Position numbers and translations under genes: made by a program
Source: Cryobacterium breve
GTDB lineage: Bacteria > Actinomycetota > Actinomycetes > Actinomycetales > Microbacteriaceae
Length of the DNA: 64,000 nt
Direction: 5' to 3'
Assembly (NCBI RefSeq): GCF_004402375.1
Contig: NZ_SOGJ01000015.1
Span: forward strand, 147,623-211,622
Shown here: positions 18,821 through 29,462 of the stretch, piece by piece
Layout: each line of letters starts with the position of its first letter
Numbering within the stretch: position 1 is the stretch's first letter
The notes under the pieces: model-generated
What the model saw: only the letters and a program-made list of their open reading frames with translations
The model's database searches: none
Told to the model about the DNA's origin: nothing

Positions 18821-20506
18821 ATGAAACGGAAAAGTACTGGTTTCGCAGCGCTCGCCGTTCTGAGTGCGTCCGCCCTGTTGCTCACGGCCTGCGCTCCCGG
18901 AAACACCGCCGAGGACTCGCCCGCCGCGAGCGAGAGCACTGTCCTTCCCACCACGGCGTGGGAGGTCGCCGACGCCGCCGACGTGCAGGACGGTGGAACG
19001 CTCAACCTCTCCATCGGCTCCCTGCCCTCGAACTGGAACACTTACCAGGTCGACGGCAACGAGTCCGACACGGTCAACACCGTGGCGCCGACCACCGGAG
19101 GCCCGATCCGGGTCTCGGCCGACGGGACCACCACGGTGGACCCGAACTACGCCAGCAGCGTCGAGGTCATCAGCGACGACCCTCAGGTCGTGGAGATCAA
19201 ACTGAACCCGGCCGCGGTCTGGGAAGACGGCACCCCGATCACCTACAAGGACTACGCGGCCACCTGGGCGGCCATGAACGGCAGCAACGAAGAGTTCTCC
19301 CCGGCCTCCACAGCCATCTTCGAGCAGATCAGCGCGATCGAGTCCACCGGAACCGACTTCGACTTCACGGTGACCTTCGACTCGATCAACGCCGACTGGG
19401 CGTCGATCTTCACGAGCGTGCTGCCGGCCAGTGTCACGTCCACGCCTGAGGTATTCAACACCGCCTACGTCACCACGCCGGTGCCGTCGTCCGGTCCGTT
19501 CGTCATCTCTGACGTCGACACCACCGGGCAGGTCGTCACGTTGACCCGCAACCCGCTGTGGTGGGGTGAGGCGGCCAAGCTGGAGACCATCATCGTGAAG
19601 GTCATCAGCGGCGCGGCGGCAGCCACGTCGTTCGGCAACTCCGAGACCGACGTGCTCTACATCTCGTCGAACGCGGACGCCTACCAGACGGCTGAGAAGC
19701 GCGCGGATGCCGAGATCCAGGCATCCGGAGGCCTCACCTGGACCCACGTCACCATGAACGGCTCGAAGGGCCCGCTCGCCGACGTCGAGCTGCGGCGCGC
19801 CATCGGCCACGCGGTCAACCGGTCGCTGATCTCCGAATCGGCCAACACACCGGTCGGCGTGGACGCCACCACTCAGGGCAGCTACATCTTCATGCCGGGT
19901 CAGAAGGGCTATGAAGACAACGTGGGCGACGCGATCGGCTACGACGTCACCGCGGCCGAGAAGCTTCTGGAGGACGCCGGCTACACGGTCGGGGACGGCG
20001 GCATGCGCGAGAAGGACGGCAAGGCTCTCGAGCTGTCCATCACCGTGCCGGCAGACACCCCCACGAACAAGCAGCGCGCCGTGCAGGTGCAGGCAGACCT
20101 GAAGGAGGTCGGCATCGCCGTCGAGCTCAACGAGGTTCCCGCCGCTAAGTACTTCTCGGACTACATCATCCCGGGCGACTTCGAGATGACCAGCTTCTCC
20201 TGGGTCGGCACACCGTGGCCGATTTCCTCGAGCGAGGCGCTGTTCGCCCCGGTCGACTCCGAGTCGAACTTCACGGGCATCACCGACAAGAAGCTCGCGG
20301 ACCTCTTCGACGAGGCCAACACGGAGCTCGACGCCGACAAGCGCATCGTCATCGCCAACGAGATCGACACGGTGCTCGCCGCGTATGTGCCGATCATCCC
20401 GCTCGCGCCGCTGCCGAACGTCTACGCCGTGAAGTCCGGTCTCGTCAACTACGGGGCCACGCAGTTCGAAACGGTCGACTGGTCCGTCGTCGGCTGGAAG
20501 AAGTAA
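18821..20506 (+). CDS. Peptide ABC transporter substrate-binding lipoprotein (SBP family 5), second system
   Basis: The 561-residue lipoprotein has signal peptide and lipobox LLLTAC (Ala-Cys), then SBP family 5 features: WEDGTPITYKDYAATWAAMN, SSGPFVISDVD, VELRRAIGHAVNRSLI and DEANTELDADKRI. Many homologues of this type come from actinobacterial peptide importers. ATG at 18821 follows AAAAGGAGAATCACAC. It is the last gene of the second operon, 53 bp after the ATPase gene, and is closed by a strong terminator. The sequence differs clearly from the first system's binding protein. Confidence 0.93.
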   Translation: MKRKSTGFAALAVLSASALLLTACAPGNTAEDSPAASESTVLPTTAWEVADAADVQDGGTLNLSIGSLPSNWNTYQVDGNESDTVNTVAPTTGGPIRVSADGTTTVDPNYASSVEVISDDPQVVEIKLNPAAVWEDGTPITYKDYAATWAAMNGSNEEFSPASTAIFEQISAIESTGTDFDFTVTFDSINADWASIFTSVLPASVTSTPEVFNTAYVTTPVPSSGPFVISDVDTTGQVVTLTRNPLWWGEAAKLETIIVKVISGAAAATSFGNSETDVLYISSNADAYQTAEKRADAEIQASGGLTWTHVTMNGSKGPLADVELRRAIGHAVNRSLISESANTPVGVDATTQGSYIFMPGQKGYEDNVGDAIGYDVTAAEKLLEDAGYTVGDGGMREKDGKALELSITVPADTPTNKQRAVQVQADLKEVGIAVELNEVPAAKYFSDYIIPGDFEMTSFSWVGTPWPISSSEALFAPVDSESNFTGITDKKLADLFDEANTELDADKRIVIANEIDTVLAAYVPIIPLAPLPNVYAVKSGLVNYGATQFETVDWSVVGWKK

Positions 20507-20534
20507 CCGAGAGGCCCGCAACACGTCACGGCTG

Positions 20535-20570
20535 ACGGGGCGGGAACTTCGGTTCCCGTCCCGTTTTTTT
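20535..20570 (+). terminator. Intrinsic terminator of the second importer operon
   Basis: A 13-bp stem (20535-20547 with 20552-20564) containing one G-T pair has a TTCG tetraloop and is followed by seven T residues. It lies 28 bp after the stop of the binding-protein gene. Confidence 0.93.
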
Positions 20571-20660
20571 CATGCCCACCGGCGGATCGAGCGCGACTCT
20601 CAGCCTCCGGACGGAGAGAGTGCGGTAGGATTGTCCGTTGGGTCGGACTTTGACCACACA

Positions 20661-20707
20661 CATCCATTCTTCGTCGCATGCGGTACTCTGCGGCATCCAT
20701 TCTTCGT
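20661..20707 (+). repeat. 14-bp direct repeat in the typA leader
   Basis: CATCCATTCTTCGT occurs at 20661-20674 and again at 20694-20707, start to start 33 bp. The second copy runs directly into the typA ribosome binding site (GTAAGGATT). It could be a small duplication or a pair of protein or RNA recognition sites. Confidence 0.85.
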
Positions 20708-20720
20708 AAGGATTTACTTC

Positions 20721-22631
<1,911 letters not shown>

Positions 22632-22662
22632 CCGTCGCCACTGCCGGAGCACAGGCTTCGGA

Positions 22663-22727
22663 GCGAAACCGCAGGGGTTGTCGTCTATGGTCTTCCATAG
22701 CGACACCACTGCGGTTTCGCCTTTTTT
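22663..22727 (+). terminator. Intrinsic terminator of typA
   Basis: GCGAAACCGCA (22663-22673) pairs with TGCGGTTTCGC (22710-22720), the stem continues inward through a second pairing region (CTATGG with CCATAG), and a run of six T residues follows. Confidence 0.92.
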
Positions 22728-22762
22728 ATGCGCGAGTGATCGAACCGACGAATGGGTAGCTG

Positions 22763-23188
22763 ATGCATCCGAACCGTGTACGTGTGCTGGCCGTGGCCGT
22801 GGCGGCGCTGGCCCTGCTCTCCGGGTGTTCCGGCGAGGGCGTCGGCGGCGCGGTGAACGGTGTGGTGACGGAGGCCTCCGGTGGTGATGTCAGCCTCGGC
22901 GGTCAGCTGCCCGACGGCTGGCCGGCGGACATCCCGGTGATAGAGGGTGACCTTGGATTCGGGGCAGCGAACAGCACGGATGGTGGCAGAGGCTGGGTCG
23001 TCACCGTCACCACTGACGCGGCGGACCCGCTCTCCGACGCCACGACAGTTCTGGAAGCCGCCGGATTCAGCGCCGACACCGCGAACATCGGCGACGCCGG
23101 CGTTGCGGCTCTGACGAACGAGACCTGGTCCGTGGTCATCGCCGGCACCCCCGAAGGAGTGCTCTACACGGTCTCCCCAGTCGCCTAG
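22763..23188 (+). CDS. Small hypothetical lipoprotein
   Basis: The 141-residue product has a signal peptide with lipobox LALLSGC and no domain that I recognise. The mature part begins with a Gly-rich linker, then PDGWPADIPVIEGDLGFG and a predicted beta-rich body ending YTVSPVA. It should be anchored on the outer face of the membrane. It follows typA's terminator by 35 bp without a clear ribosome binding site. The gene converges on efeB. Confidence 0.75.
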   Translation: MHPNRVRVLAVAVAALALLSGCSGEGVGGAVNGVVTEASGGDVSLGGQLPDGWPADIPVIEGDLGFGAANSTDGGRGWVVTVTTDAADPLSDATTVLEAAGFSADTANIGDAGVAALTNETWSVVIAGTPEGVLYTVSPVA

Positions 23189-23265
23189 CAGCCCCTCGGC
23201 CCCCCCCGTCTGCGCTCTCGCGGGCCGAGATCGGCACGGGGGAGGTTTGCAGCGGGCGCGGAGGA

Positions 23266-24567
23266 TCAGGCGAAGAGGGCGGATCCCACATAGGAACCGT
23301 GTGCGGTGCCGGGGGGAACGGCGAACAGTGCCGAACCGACGTGGCGGATGTACTCGTTCAATGCGTCATGACGAGCCAAGTTCAGCTGCACGGCGGTGTA
23401 GTGCTCGGGATTGCTCTGGAAGCTGATGAAGAACAACCCGGCATCGAGGCGGCCGAGCGCGTCGGTGCCGTCGACGAAGTTGTAACCGCGGCGCAGCATC
23501 CGGATGCCTTCATTCCGGCTGGGGTGGGCCAGGCGCACGTGCGCGGCCGCGCCGATCAGGGGCAGGTCGGCCCGACCGGTGAGTGCGAAGTCCGGCGTGG
23601 TGAACTCCGTACCGCCGGACAAGGGAGCACCCTCGCCCTTGTTGCGCCCGAACACGGCCTCCTGCTCGCGCAGGATGGTGCGGTCCCAGGTCTCAATGGT
23701 CATCCGGATGCGGCGGGCCACCAGGTAGGAGCCGCCGGCCAGCCAGGCCGGGCCGTCCCGGACCCAGACATGCCCGTCGGCGGCGTCCGGCTCCTCCGCC
23801 TTGATGTTGGACGTGCCGTCCTTGAAGCCGAAGAGGTTGCGCGGGGTGGCCTGGCTGGTGCTCGTCGACGAGGTGCGCCCGAAACCCAGCTGGGACCAGC
23901 GGATGACCGCGCGCCCGAAGGCGATCCGGGAGAGGTTTCGGATGGCGTGAACGGCTACCTGCGGGTCATCGGCGCAGGCCTGGATGCAGAGGTCCCCGCC
24001 GCTGCGGGCCGGTTCGAGCATGTCGCCGGGGAAGTGCGGCAGCTCGGTCAGCTCCTCCGGGCGCCGAGCCCTGATGCCGAACCGGTCGACCCCGTCGGCG
24101 TTCTCGAACAGGCTCGGGCCGAAGCCGAAGGTGATCGTCAGCCCGGACGCCGGCAGGCCGAGCGCCTCGCCGGTGTCCTCCGGGGGCGCGTCGTAGGGCC
24201 CGCTGACGGCGCCGAAGTCGCCGATATCGCGCCCCGCCGCCATCGCCGCGGCGGCCACGGTCCAGTCCCGGAGCAGCTCGATCAGCCCGGCCCGGGTGGT
24301 GCCCGCGGAGACGTCGAACGCCGCGAAGTGCAGGCGGTCCTGGGCCGGGGTGACAATGCCGGCCTGGTGCTCCTGGTAAAACGGGTAGACGGCCGTGGCA
24401 GGAGACGGCGCGGCGGCGGATGCGGCGGCGATATAGGCTCGGTCGCCACCCACCCCGAGACCCAGTCCGGCCACGCCCGCGCCGGCCAGGCCGAGCAGGC
24501 CGCGGCGCGACAGCCCGGCGGCGGAGTGCTTGTCCGGAGTCGGGGGCAGCGGCGTCTCTGCGGACAC
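23266..24567 (-). CDS. efeB: Deferrochelatase/peroxidase EfeB (Dyp-type, Tat-exported)
   Basis: The 433-residue DyP-type heme peroxidase is exported by the Tat pathway: the N terminus has the twin-arginine motif SRRGLLGLAG. The DyP family GxxDG motif appears as GFKDGTSN, and heme-binding and proximal regions are in FVDGTDALGRLDAGLFFISF. It acts with EfeU and EfeO in ferrous iron uptake, or in iron recovery from heme. ATG at 24567 directly follows the efeO stop. The C terminus carries VGSALFA twice, 17 residues apart. Confidence 0.94.
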   Translation of the reverse strand: MSAETPLPPTPDKHSAAGLSRRGLLGLAGAGVAGLGLGVGGDRAYIAAASAAAPSPATAVYPFYQEHQAGIVTPAQDRLHFAAFDVSAGTTRAGLIELLRDWTVAAAAMAAGRDIGDFGAVSGPYDAPPEDTGEALGLPASGLTITFGFGPSLFENADGVDRFGIRARRPEELTELPHFPGDMLEPARSGGDLCIQACADDPQVAVHAIRNLSRIAFGRAVIRWSQLGFGRTSSTSTSQATPRNLFGFKDGTSNIKAEEPDAADGHVWVRDGPAWLAGGSYLVARRIRMTIETWDRTILREQEAVFGRNKGEGAPLSGGTEFTTPDFALTGRADLPLIGAAAHVRLAHPSRNEGIRMLRRGYNFVDGTDALGRLDAGLFFISFQSNPEHYTAVQLNLARHDALNEYIRHVGSALFAVPPGTAHGSYVGSALFA

Positions 24568-25734
24568 CTAGAGCACCAGGCTCGCGGTCAGCTGGTTGAG
24601 CGGCTCACCGAGGGCGTTGACCTGGTCGGCGAGCGCCTTGATCTCGGCGGCGCTCAGGTCGGTGTACAGGGTGAACCCGTCGCCGACGCGCTGCGCGTCG
24701 AGCAGCGTCTGCAGCGCGGCGAACTCGGCGTCGAGGCTGTCGGCTAGGTCGGCATCCTTGTCGACCAGGATGTCCCGCACACCGGCGTAGAGCACCGCGG
24801 CGCCGTCTATGTTGGCTTGGAAATCCCACAGGTCGGTGTGCGACCAGAACTCCTCCTCGCCGGTGACCTTGCCGGTGGCGACCTCGTCAAGAAGGCCGAT
24901 GGCGCCGTTGGTCTGCTGTGACAGGGTGAACGAGAGGGTCTGTACCTTCTCGTTCAGGGTGGCGGTGTCCTGCACCAGGAGGCCGGCGAGGCGTTGGCGT
25001 TCCTCGGTCGGGTATGCGGCGAATCCGGCTTCGGCGTCGGCCGGCCAGAGGTCCTTCTCGATGGCGTGCCAGCCGGTCCAGTCTTGGCCATCCTCGAGGT
25101 CGGCCTCGCGCAGGTCGAGCTGCGGGTCGAGGTCGCCGAAGGACTCCGCGACCGTTTCCACGCGCTCCCAGTGCGAGCGGGTCGACGCGTAGACGCCGCG
25201 GGCGGTGTCGAAGTCGCCGGCCGAGTAGGCGGCCGCGAACGTGTCGGTTCCGGTGACCAGCTGGGCCACCTGGTCGCGCACGTAGGAGGCGTAGTTGACG
25301 TTGGCGGTCTCGATCTGCGCCTCGAGGTCCTCGTCGACCGCCACGACCTGGGCGGAGGCGGTCACCGTGAAACCGGCCTTGCCGATCCCGTCTCCGGTCA
25401 TGCCGGGCTTGCAGGCGGTGACGTATTGGCCCTCAGCCAGCTGCACCACAAGGTCGCGGGTGAGCCCCGGGCCGATGTTCTCAGCCTCGCCCACGATTCG
25501 CAGTCCGTCGTCGGCGAGCAGATAGAACTCGGTGACCTGGTCGCCCGAATTGGTGATGCTGAAGCTGAGGTTGCCGGCCGGGGCTTCCCCTGCCGAGACG
25601 GTGCAGCCATCCGTGCTGCTGTCGACCGTCAGGGAGGCGCCCGCGGAATCGGCCGGGGCGTTGGCCACGCAGCCGGTGAGGGCGAACAGGCCGAACGCGG
25701 AAACGGCGGTGAGAGGAAGGAGACGGGCGCGCAT
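24568..25734 (-). CDS. efeO: Iron uptake lipoprotein EfeO (EfeM/EfeO family)
   Basis: The 388-residue lipoprotein (lipobox ALTGC) has an N-terminal cupredoxin-like domain (about 35-130: FSITNSGDQVTEFYLLADDG) and a C-terminal M75 peptidase-like domain with the family's helices (WEPE-like HWERVETVAESFG, GWHAIEKDLWP). It is the periplasmic-face iron-binding partner of EfeU. It lies between efeU (42 bp upstream) and efeB (no gap), forming the operon efeUOB. Confidence 0.94.
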   Translation of the reverse strand: MRARLLPLTAVSAFGLFALTGCVANAPADSAGASLTVDSSTDGCTVSAGEAPAGNLSFSITNSGDQVTEFYLLADDGLRIVGEAENIGPGLTRDLVVQLAEGQYVTACKPGMTGDGIGKAGFTVTASAQVVAVDEDLEAQIETANVNYASYVRDQVAQLVTGTDTFAAAYSAGDFDTARGVYASTRSHWERVETVAESFGDLDPQLDLREADLEDGQDWTGWHAIEKDLWPADAEAGFAAYPTEERQRLAGLLVQDTATLNEKVQTLSFTLSQQTNGAIGLLDEVATGKVTGEEEFWSHTDLWDFQANIDGAAVLYAGVRDILVDKDADLADSLDAEFAALQTLLDAQRVGDGFTLYTDLSAAEIKALADQVNALGEPLNQLTASLVL

Positions 25735-25776
25735 GGGGGTCCTATCGGATGAACGGGCAGGGAAGGAGGTGCTGGG

Positions 25777-26655
25777 TCAATGGGGGAGCGCTGCGGTGAC
25801 TGTTTCGCGCTCGGTCGTGATTGTGGTCGCGACAGCGTCGGAACCGGTCGGGCGGCCCCGCCGGCTCGTCGCGATGAAGAGGGTCAGCGCCGGCGCCAGG
25901 TAGGCAACCCTGACGAACAGCTCGAGCCAGGTGGTGGCCGGGGAGAAGTTGAGAGTGCCCTTGAGCAGGGTGCCGTACCAGCTGTCCGGCGGGATGACGG
26001 CGCTCACGTTGAAGGCGAGGCTGTTCAATCCCGGCAGGAACCCCGCCTCCTGCAGGTCGTGCACGCCGTAGGAGAGCACGCCCGCCGCGACCAAGAGAAG
26101 GATTCCGCCGGTCCAGAGGAAGAACCGGGAGAGATTGATGCGCAGCATGCCGACGTAGATCATCCAGCCGAGCCCCGCGGCGGTGACGATGCCGAGACTG
26201 GCCCCGATCAGGGGCATAGTGGTTGCACCGGTGGCCTGTACCGCGGCCCAGATGAAGAGGGCGGTTTCGATTCCCTCGCGGCCGACAGCGACGAACGCCA
26301 CGACGACGATGCTGAGGCCCGAGCCGACGAGGGACCGGTCGATGCTGCCCCGGAGGTGGCCGGACAGATCACGGGCGGTGCTCAACATCCAGAACACCAT
26401 CCAGGTCACCAATCCGGTGGCCACGATCGACAGCACGCCGCCGATGGCCTCCTGAGCCGTGAACGACAAGCCGTAGGTACCGAAAGTGAGCAGAGCCCCG
26501 ATCCCGAGCGCGAGCACCACGGCGAGGCCGACGCCGGCCCAGATGCGCGGAAGCACGTCGCGGCGGCCGATCTTCACGACGTAGGCCACGAGGATGGTCA
26601 CGATGAGAGCGGCTTCGAGGCCTTCTCTGAGGCCGATCAGGTAGTTTGCGAGCAC
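25777..26655 (-). CDS. efeU: Ferrous/ferric iron permease EfeU (FTR1 family)
   Basis: The 292-residue FTR1/OFeT permease has seven membrane segments and the two iron-binding REXXE-type motifs, REGLEAALI (near the N terminus) and REGIETALF. Length is normal. It is the first gene of efeUOB and has an iron-dependent repressor box about 27 bp upstream, so expression should rise when iron is scarce. Confidence 0.95.
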   Translation of the reverse strand: MLANYLIGLREGLEAALIVTILVAYVVKIGRRDVLPRIWAGVGLAVVLALGIGALLTFGTYGLSFTAQEAIGGVLSIVATGLVTWMVFWMLSTARDLSGHLRGSIDRSLVGSGLSIVVVAFVAVGREGIETALFIWAAVQATGATTMPLIGASLGIVTAAGLGWMIYVGMLRINLSRFFLWTGGILLLVAAGVLSYGVHDLQEAGFLPGLNSLAFNVSAVIPPDSWYGTLLKGTLNFSPATTWLELFVRVAYLAPALTLFIATSRRGRPTGSDAVATTITTERETVTAALPH

Positions 26656-26681
26656 AGGGCTTCCTGGTCCAGGGAATAAGT

Positions 26682-26700
26682 TTGGTTAGGCTAACCTTAG
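26682..26700 (-). promoter_or_regulatory. DtxR/IdeR-type iron box upstream of efeU
   Basis: TTGGTTAGGCTAACCTTAG contains the palindrome GGTTAG-CCTAACC-like core of the DtxR/IdeR consensus (TTAGGTTAGCCTAACCTAA), matching at most positions. It starts 27 bp before the efeU ATG, where it would block the promoter when the repressor is loaded with ferrous iron. Confidence 0.88.
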
Positions 26701-26788
26701 TGCCTCACTCTAGCTTCGGCTCCGCGGCTCTGTCCAGCTATCATTCATGCGTGGGTGTCCGCCCGTCCCGACTCCGTGGAGCTCTTCA

Positions 26789-27793
26789 ATGGTCATGTCC
26801 GGCAGTGCAGAACGAATTCTCTTCGTGCACGACCGCCCGGGCCAGGAATCCCTCCTGACCGGAGGAACCATTGCCCGCCTCCGCTCCTGCGGCTCCGAGG
26901 TGCTCGTGCTGTTCGGCACCGTAGCGGACGACGACCACGCCGACGACGCCGTTCGCTCGGCGATGGCGGCCCTCGACGTGAGCGATTGGCGGATGCTGCC
27001 CGCGGCACCCAGTGCAGCCTCGCCCTCCGTCCACCACCGACAGCGCCTGGCCGAAGCCGTTGCCGAAGCCCTCGGCGAGATGCAGGCCACCGCCCTCGTG
27101 ATCGGCGCCGAGGATGAGGCACTGTTCGCCGCTGCCGCCGGGGCCGCGGGCAGCCTGGGGGTGCCCGTGTTCGTCAGCCGGCGGGTGACCGACGCCGTCG
27201 GGCAGCGCATTGTCGCCATCGATGTGAGCGACCAGGTCGATCAGAAGCTGCTGGCGATCGCGGCGTACCGGCACCGCTGGCGCGTCACCGGGCATACGGT
27301 CGAACCCGTCGACGCCGACCCACCGCCGCAGTCGACCGACCTGTCCGTCACGATCGGCGGCACTGAGACCTATCAGACCCTGCCAGCGGCGCACGCTCCC
27401 GCCGCGGAGGCCCCGGGCGGGTTCCCCGGCCGTGCGCCGGCGGCAGGCGTCGCGTTCCTGACGGGAGCCGGGTTCGGCGTCCTCGGCACGATCGCCCACC
27501 AGGCCACTCTTCCGATTGGTCCCGTGACGGTCCCGATCGGGCTGATCCTGGCCCTCGCCGGCGTGACGGCACTCCTGGCCGGCCTGCGGCTGGTGCTCGG
27601 GGACCGGATGATCGTCGTCTTCTGTGCGATCGGACTCCTCGGCACCATCTTCATCCTGTCGCTGCGCAGCGCCGGCGGCTCCGTGCTGGTGCCCGAGGGG
27701 CTGCCGGGAATGGTCTGGACGGTCGGGCCCACCCTGGTCGCCACGATCGTGTTGGCCTGGCCCCGAATCCCGGCCCGACCGGGGACGGCATAG
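26789..27793 (+). CDS. Degenerate PIG-L/MshB-like domain fused to a DUF6113-like membrane domain
   Basis: The 334-residue product has an N-terminal PIG-L/MshB-like domain: LFVHDRPGQESLLTGGTIA aligns with the FVHAHPDDE motif of MshB, but the metal and catalytic His, Asp and Asp are replaced by Arg, Gly and Gln. Deacetylase activity is therefore unlikely. Residues about 215-325 form four membrane segments resembling DUF6113, which in many actinobacteria is a separate gene near mshB. ATG at 26789 follows GTGGAG by 7 nt. Ferredoxin and dapC follow directly, as they do near mshB elsewhere. The fusion is the unusual feature. Confidence 0.7.
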   Translation: MVMSGSAERILFVHDRPGQESLLTGGTIARLRSCGSEVLVLFGTVADDDHADDAVRSAMAALDVSDWRMLPAAPSAASPSVHHRQRLAEAVAEALGEMQATALVIGAEDEALFAAAAGAAGSLGVPVFVSRRVTDAVGQRIVAIDVSDQVDQKLLAIAAYRHRWRVTGHTVEPVDADPPPQSTDLSVTIGGTETYQTLPAAHAPAAEAPGGFPGRAPAAGVAFLTGAGFGVLGTIAHQATLPIGPVTVPIGLILALAGVTALLAGLRLVLGDRMIVVFCAIGLLGTIFILSLRSAGGSVLVPEGLPGMVWTVGPTLVATIVLAWPRIPARPGTA

Positions 27794-27827
27794 ACTGGAT
27801 ATTCGCTCGTGAAGGGAGCCCTCCAAC

Positions 27828-28145
27828 GTGACATACGTCATTGCATTGCCGTGCGTCGATGTGAAGGACCGCGCCTGCGTTGACGAATGTCCGGTCGACT
27901 GCATCTACGAGGGTGACCGCTCGCTCTACATCCACCCCGATGAGTGCGTGGACTGCGGCGCCTGCGAGCCGGTCTGCCCGGTTGAGGCCATCTACTACGA
28001 AGACGACGTTCCCGAGCAGTGGGCCGAGTACTACAAGGCGAATGTCGAGTTCTTCGACGACATCGGATCGCCCGGCGGTGCAGCCAAGATCGGCGTGATC
28101 CACAAGGACCACCCGATCATCGCCGTGCTGCCGCCGCAGGTCTGA
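27828..28145 (+). CDS. fdxA: Ferredoxin FdxA
   Basis: The 105-residue protein carries the N-terminal cysteines of a 7Fe ferredoxin (CVDVKDRACVDECPVDC) and a second cluster CVDCGACEPVCP. It is an electron carrier for oxidoreductases. GTG at 27828 follows GAAGGGAG. It lies between the MshB-like fusion gene and dapC, a conserved actinobacterial order. Confidence 0.95.
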   Translation: MTYVIALPCVDVKDRACVDECPVDCIYEGDRSLYIHPDECVDCGACEPVCPVEAIYYEDDVPEQWAEYYKANVEFFDDIGSPGGAAKIGVIHKDHPIIAVLPPQV

Positions 28146-28151
28146 TCCGTC

Positions 28152-29255
28152 GTGCTCAAACCGCTCCCCGATTATCCGTGGGACCAGATGATCCCCTTCG
28201 CCAACCGGGCCCGGGCGCATGAGGGCGGCATCGTCGATCTATCGATCGGCTCTCCGGTGGATCCGACTCCCGAGGTCATCCGCGACGCCCTGTCCCACGC
28301 GACTGACGCTCACGCCTACCCGCAGACCGCCGGCACACCGGAGCTGCAGCAAGCGATCATCGACTGGTATGAGCGCCGCCGCGGCGTGACCGGCCTCTCC
28401 CCACAGAACGTGCTGCCGACCATCGGTTCCAAGGAGATGGTGGCCCTGCTGCCGTTCATGCTCGGGTTCGGCAAGGGCGACACAATCGTGCATCCGCTCG
28501 CCGCCTACCCGACGTACAGCATCGGCGCGTCCATGGCCGGCGCCGACGCGCTCGCCGCCGACGACCCGGCCGACTGGCCCTCGTCGACGAAACTGATCTG
28601 GCTGAACAGTCCGGGCAACCCGGACGGACGCGTGCTGTCGGTCGACGAGCTGCGGGCCGCCGTCGCCCGCGCGCGGGAACTGGGTGCGGTGATTGTCTCC
28701 GACGAGTGCTACGCCGAACTCGGCTGGACTGACGGTTGGGAGACCCAGCCGACCCCCAGCATCCTGGACCCGCGCGTGATCGGGCAGGACCGCCACAATG
28801 TGCTCGCGCTGTACTCCCTGAGCAAGCAGTCGAACATGGCCGGCTATCGCGGGGCGTTCGCGGCGGGTTGCTCGGAGCTGCTCGCCCGGGTGGTCACCGT
28901 GCGCAAACACGCCGGGCTGATGCTTCCCGCGCCGCTGCAGGCCGCCATGGTGGCCGCGCTCAGTGACGACGAGCACGTCGCCGTTCAGCGCCGGCGCTAC
29001 CAAGCACGCCGCGAGGTTCTGCTGCCCGCGCTGGTCGCGGCGGGGTTCCGCATCACTCGCAGCGAGGCCGGTCTGTACCTCTGGGCCACCGAGGGGCGCC
29101 CCGCCTGGGAATCGATCGGCAGGCTCGCCGACCGGGGCATCCTCGCCGGACCGGGGCCGTTCTACGGGCACGGCTACCCTCAACACGTTCGCTTCTCGCT
29201 CACCGCGACGGATGAACGCATCGCGGCTGCCGCGGCCCGGTTGTACGCCGGGTAG
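28152..29255 (+). CDS. dapC: Succinyldiaminopimelate transaminase
   Basis: The 367-residue fold-type I PLP aminotransferase makes N-succinyl-L,L-diaminopimelate in the succinylase branch of lysine/DAP synthesis. Visible features are YPQTAGTPELQQAI, TIGSKEMVALLP, NSPGNPDG and the cofactor lysine in YSLSKQSNMAGYR. GTG at 28152 is 6 nt after fdxA, so they form an operon. dapD and dapE are about 5 kb away. Confidence 0.92.
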   Translation: MLKPLPDYPWDQMIPFANRARAHEGGIVDLSIGSPVDPTPEVIRDALSHATDAHAYPQTAGTPELQQAIIDWYERRRGVTGLSPQNVLPTIGSKEMVALLPFMLGFGKGDTIVHPLAAYPTYSIGASMAGADALAADDPADWPSSTKLIWLNSPGNPDGRVLSVDELRAAVARARELGAVIVSDECYAELGWTDGWETQPTPSILDPRVIGQDRHNVLALYSLSKQSNMAGYRGAFAAGCSELLARVVTVRKHAGLMLPAPLQAAMVAALSDDEHVAVQRRRYQARREVLLPALVAAGFRITRSEAGLYLWATEGRPAWESIGRLADRGILAGPGPFYGHGYPQHVRFSLTATDERIAAAAARLYAG

Positions 29256-29462
29256 GTCCCCAGATCTCGCTTTGTCAATTCCCTCCAAGGAGAAGTTGGC
29301 ATTCTTGGCGGATGCAACAGTAGGCGGCTGAGCCTATTAGGCTGTACCCGCGTTGACGTCTCCAGACACATCGGTGTGCTGTGGCCAATGCCACAGACGG
29401 TCAGCCACCAGACGGTTAGGTAGTGATATTCAGTGACACTCAGTCAGACCCAGGGAGCCGCC

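Noticed and set aside
23195-23229. CTCGGCCC/GGGCCGAG inverted pair between the lipoprotein and efeB ends
   Set aside because: Short stem with a long loop and no T-run; could be a weak terminator but not supported enough to list.
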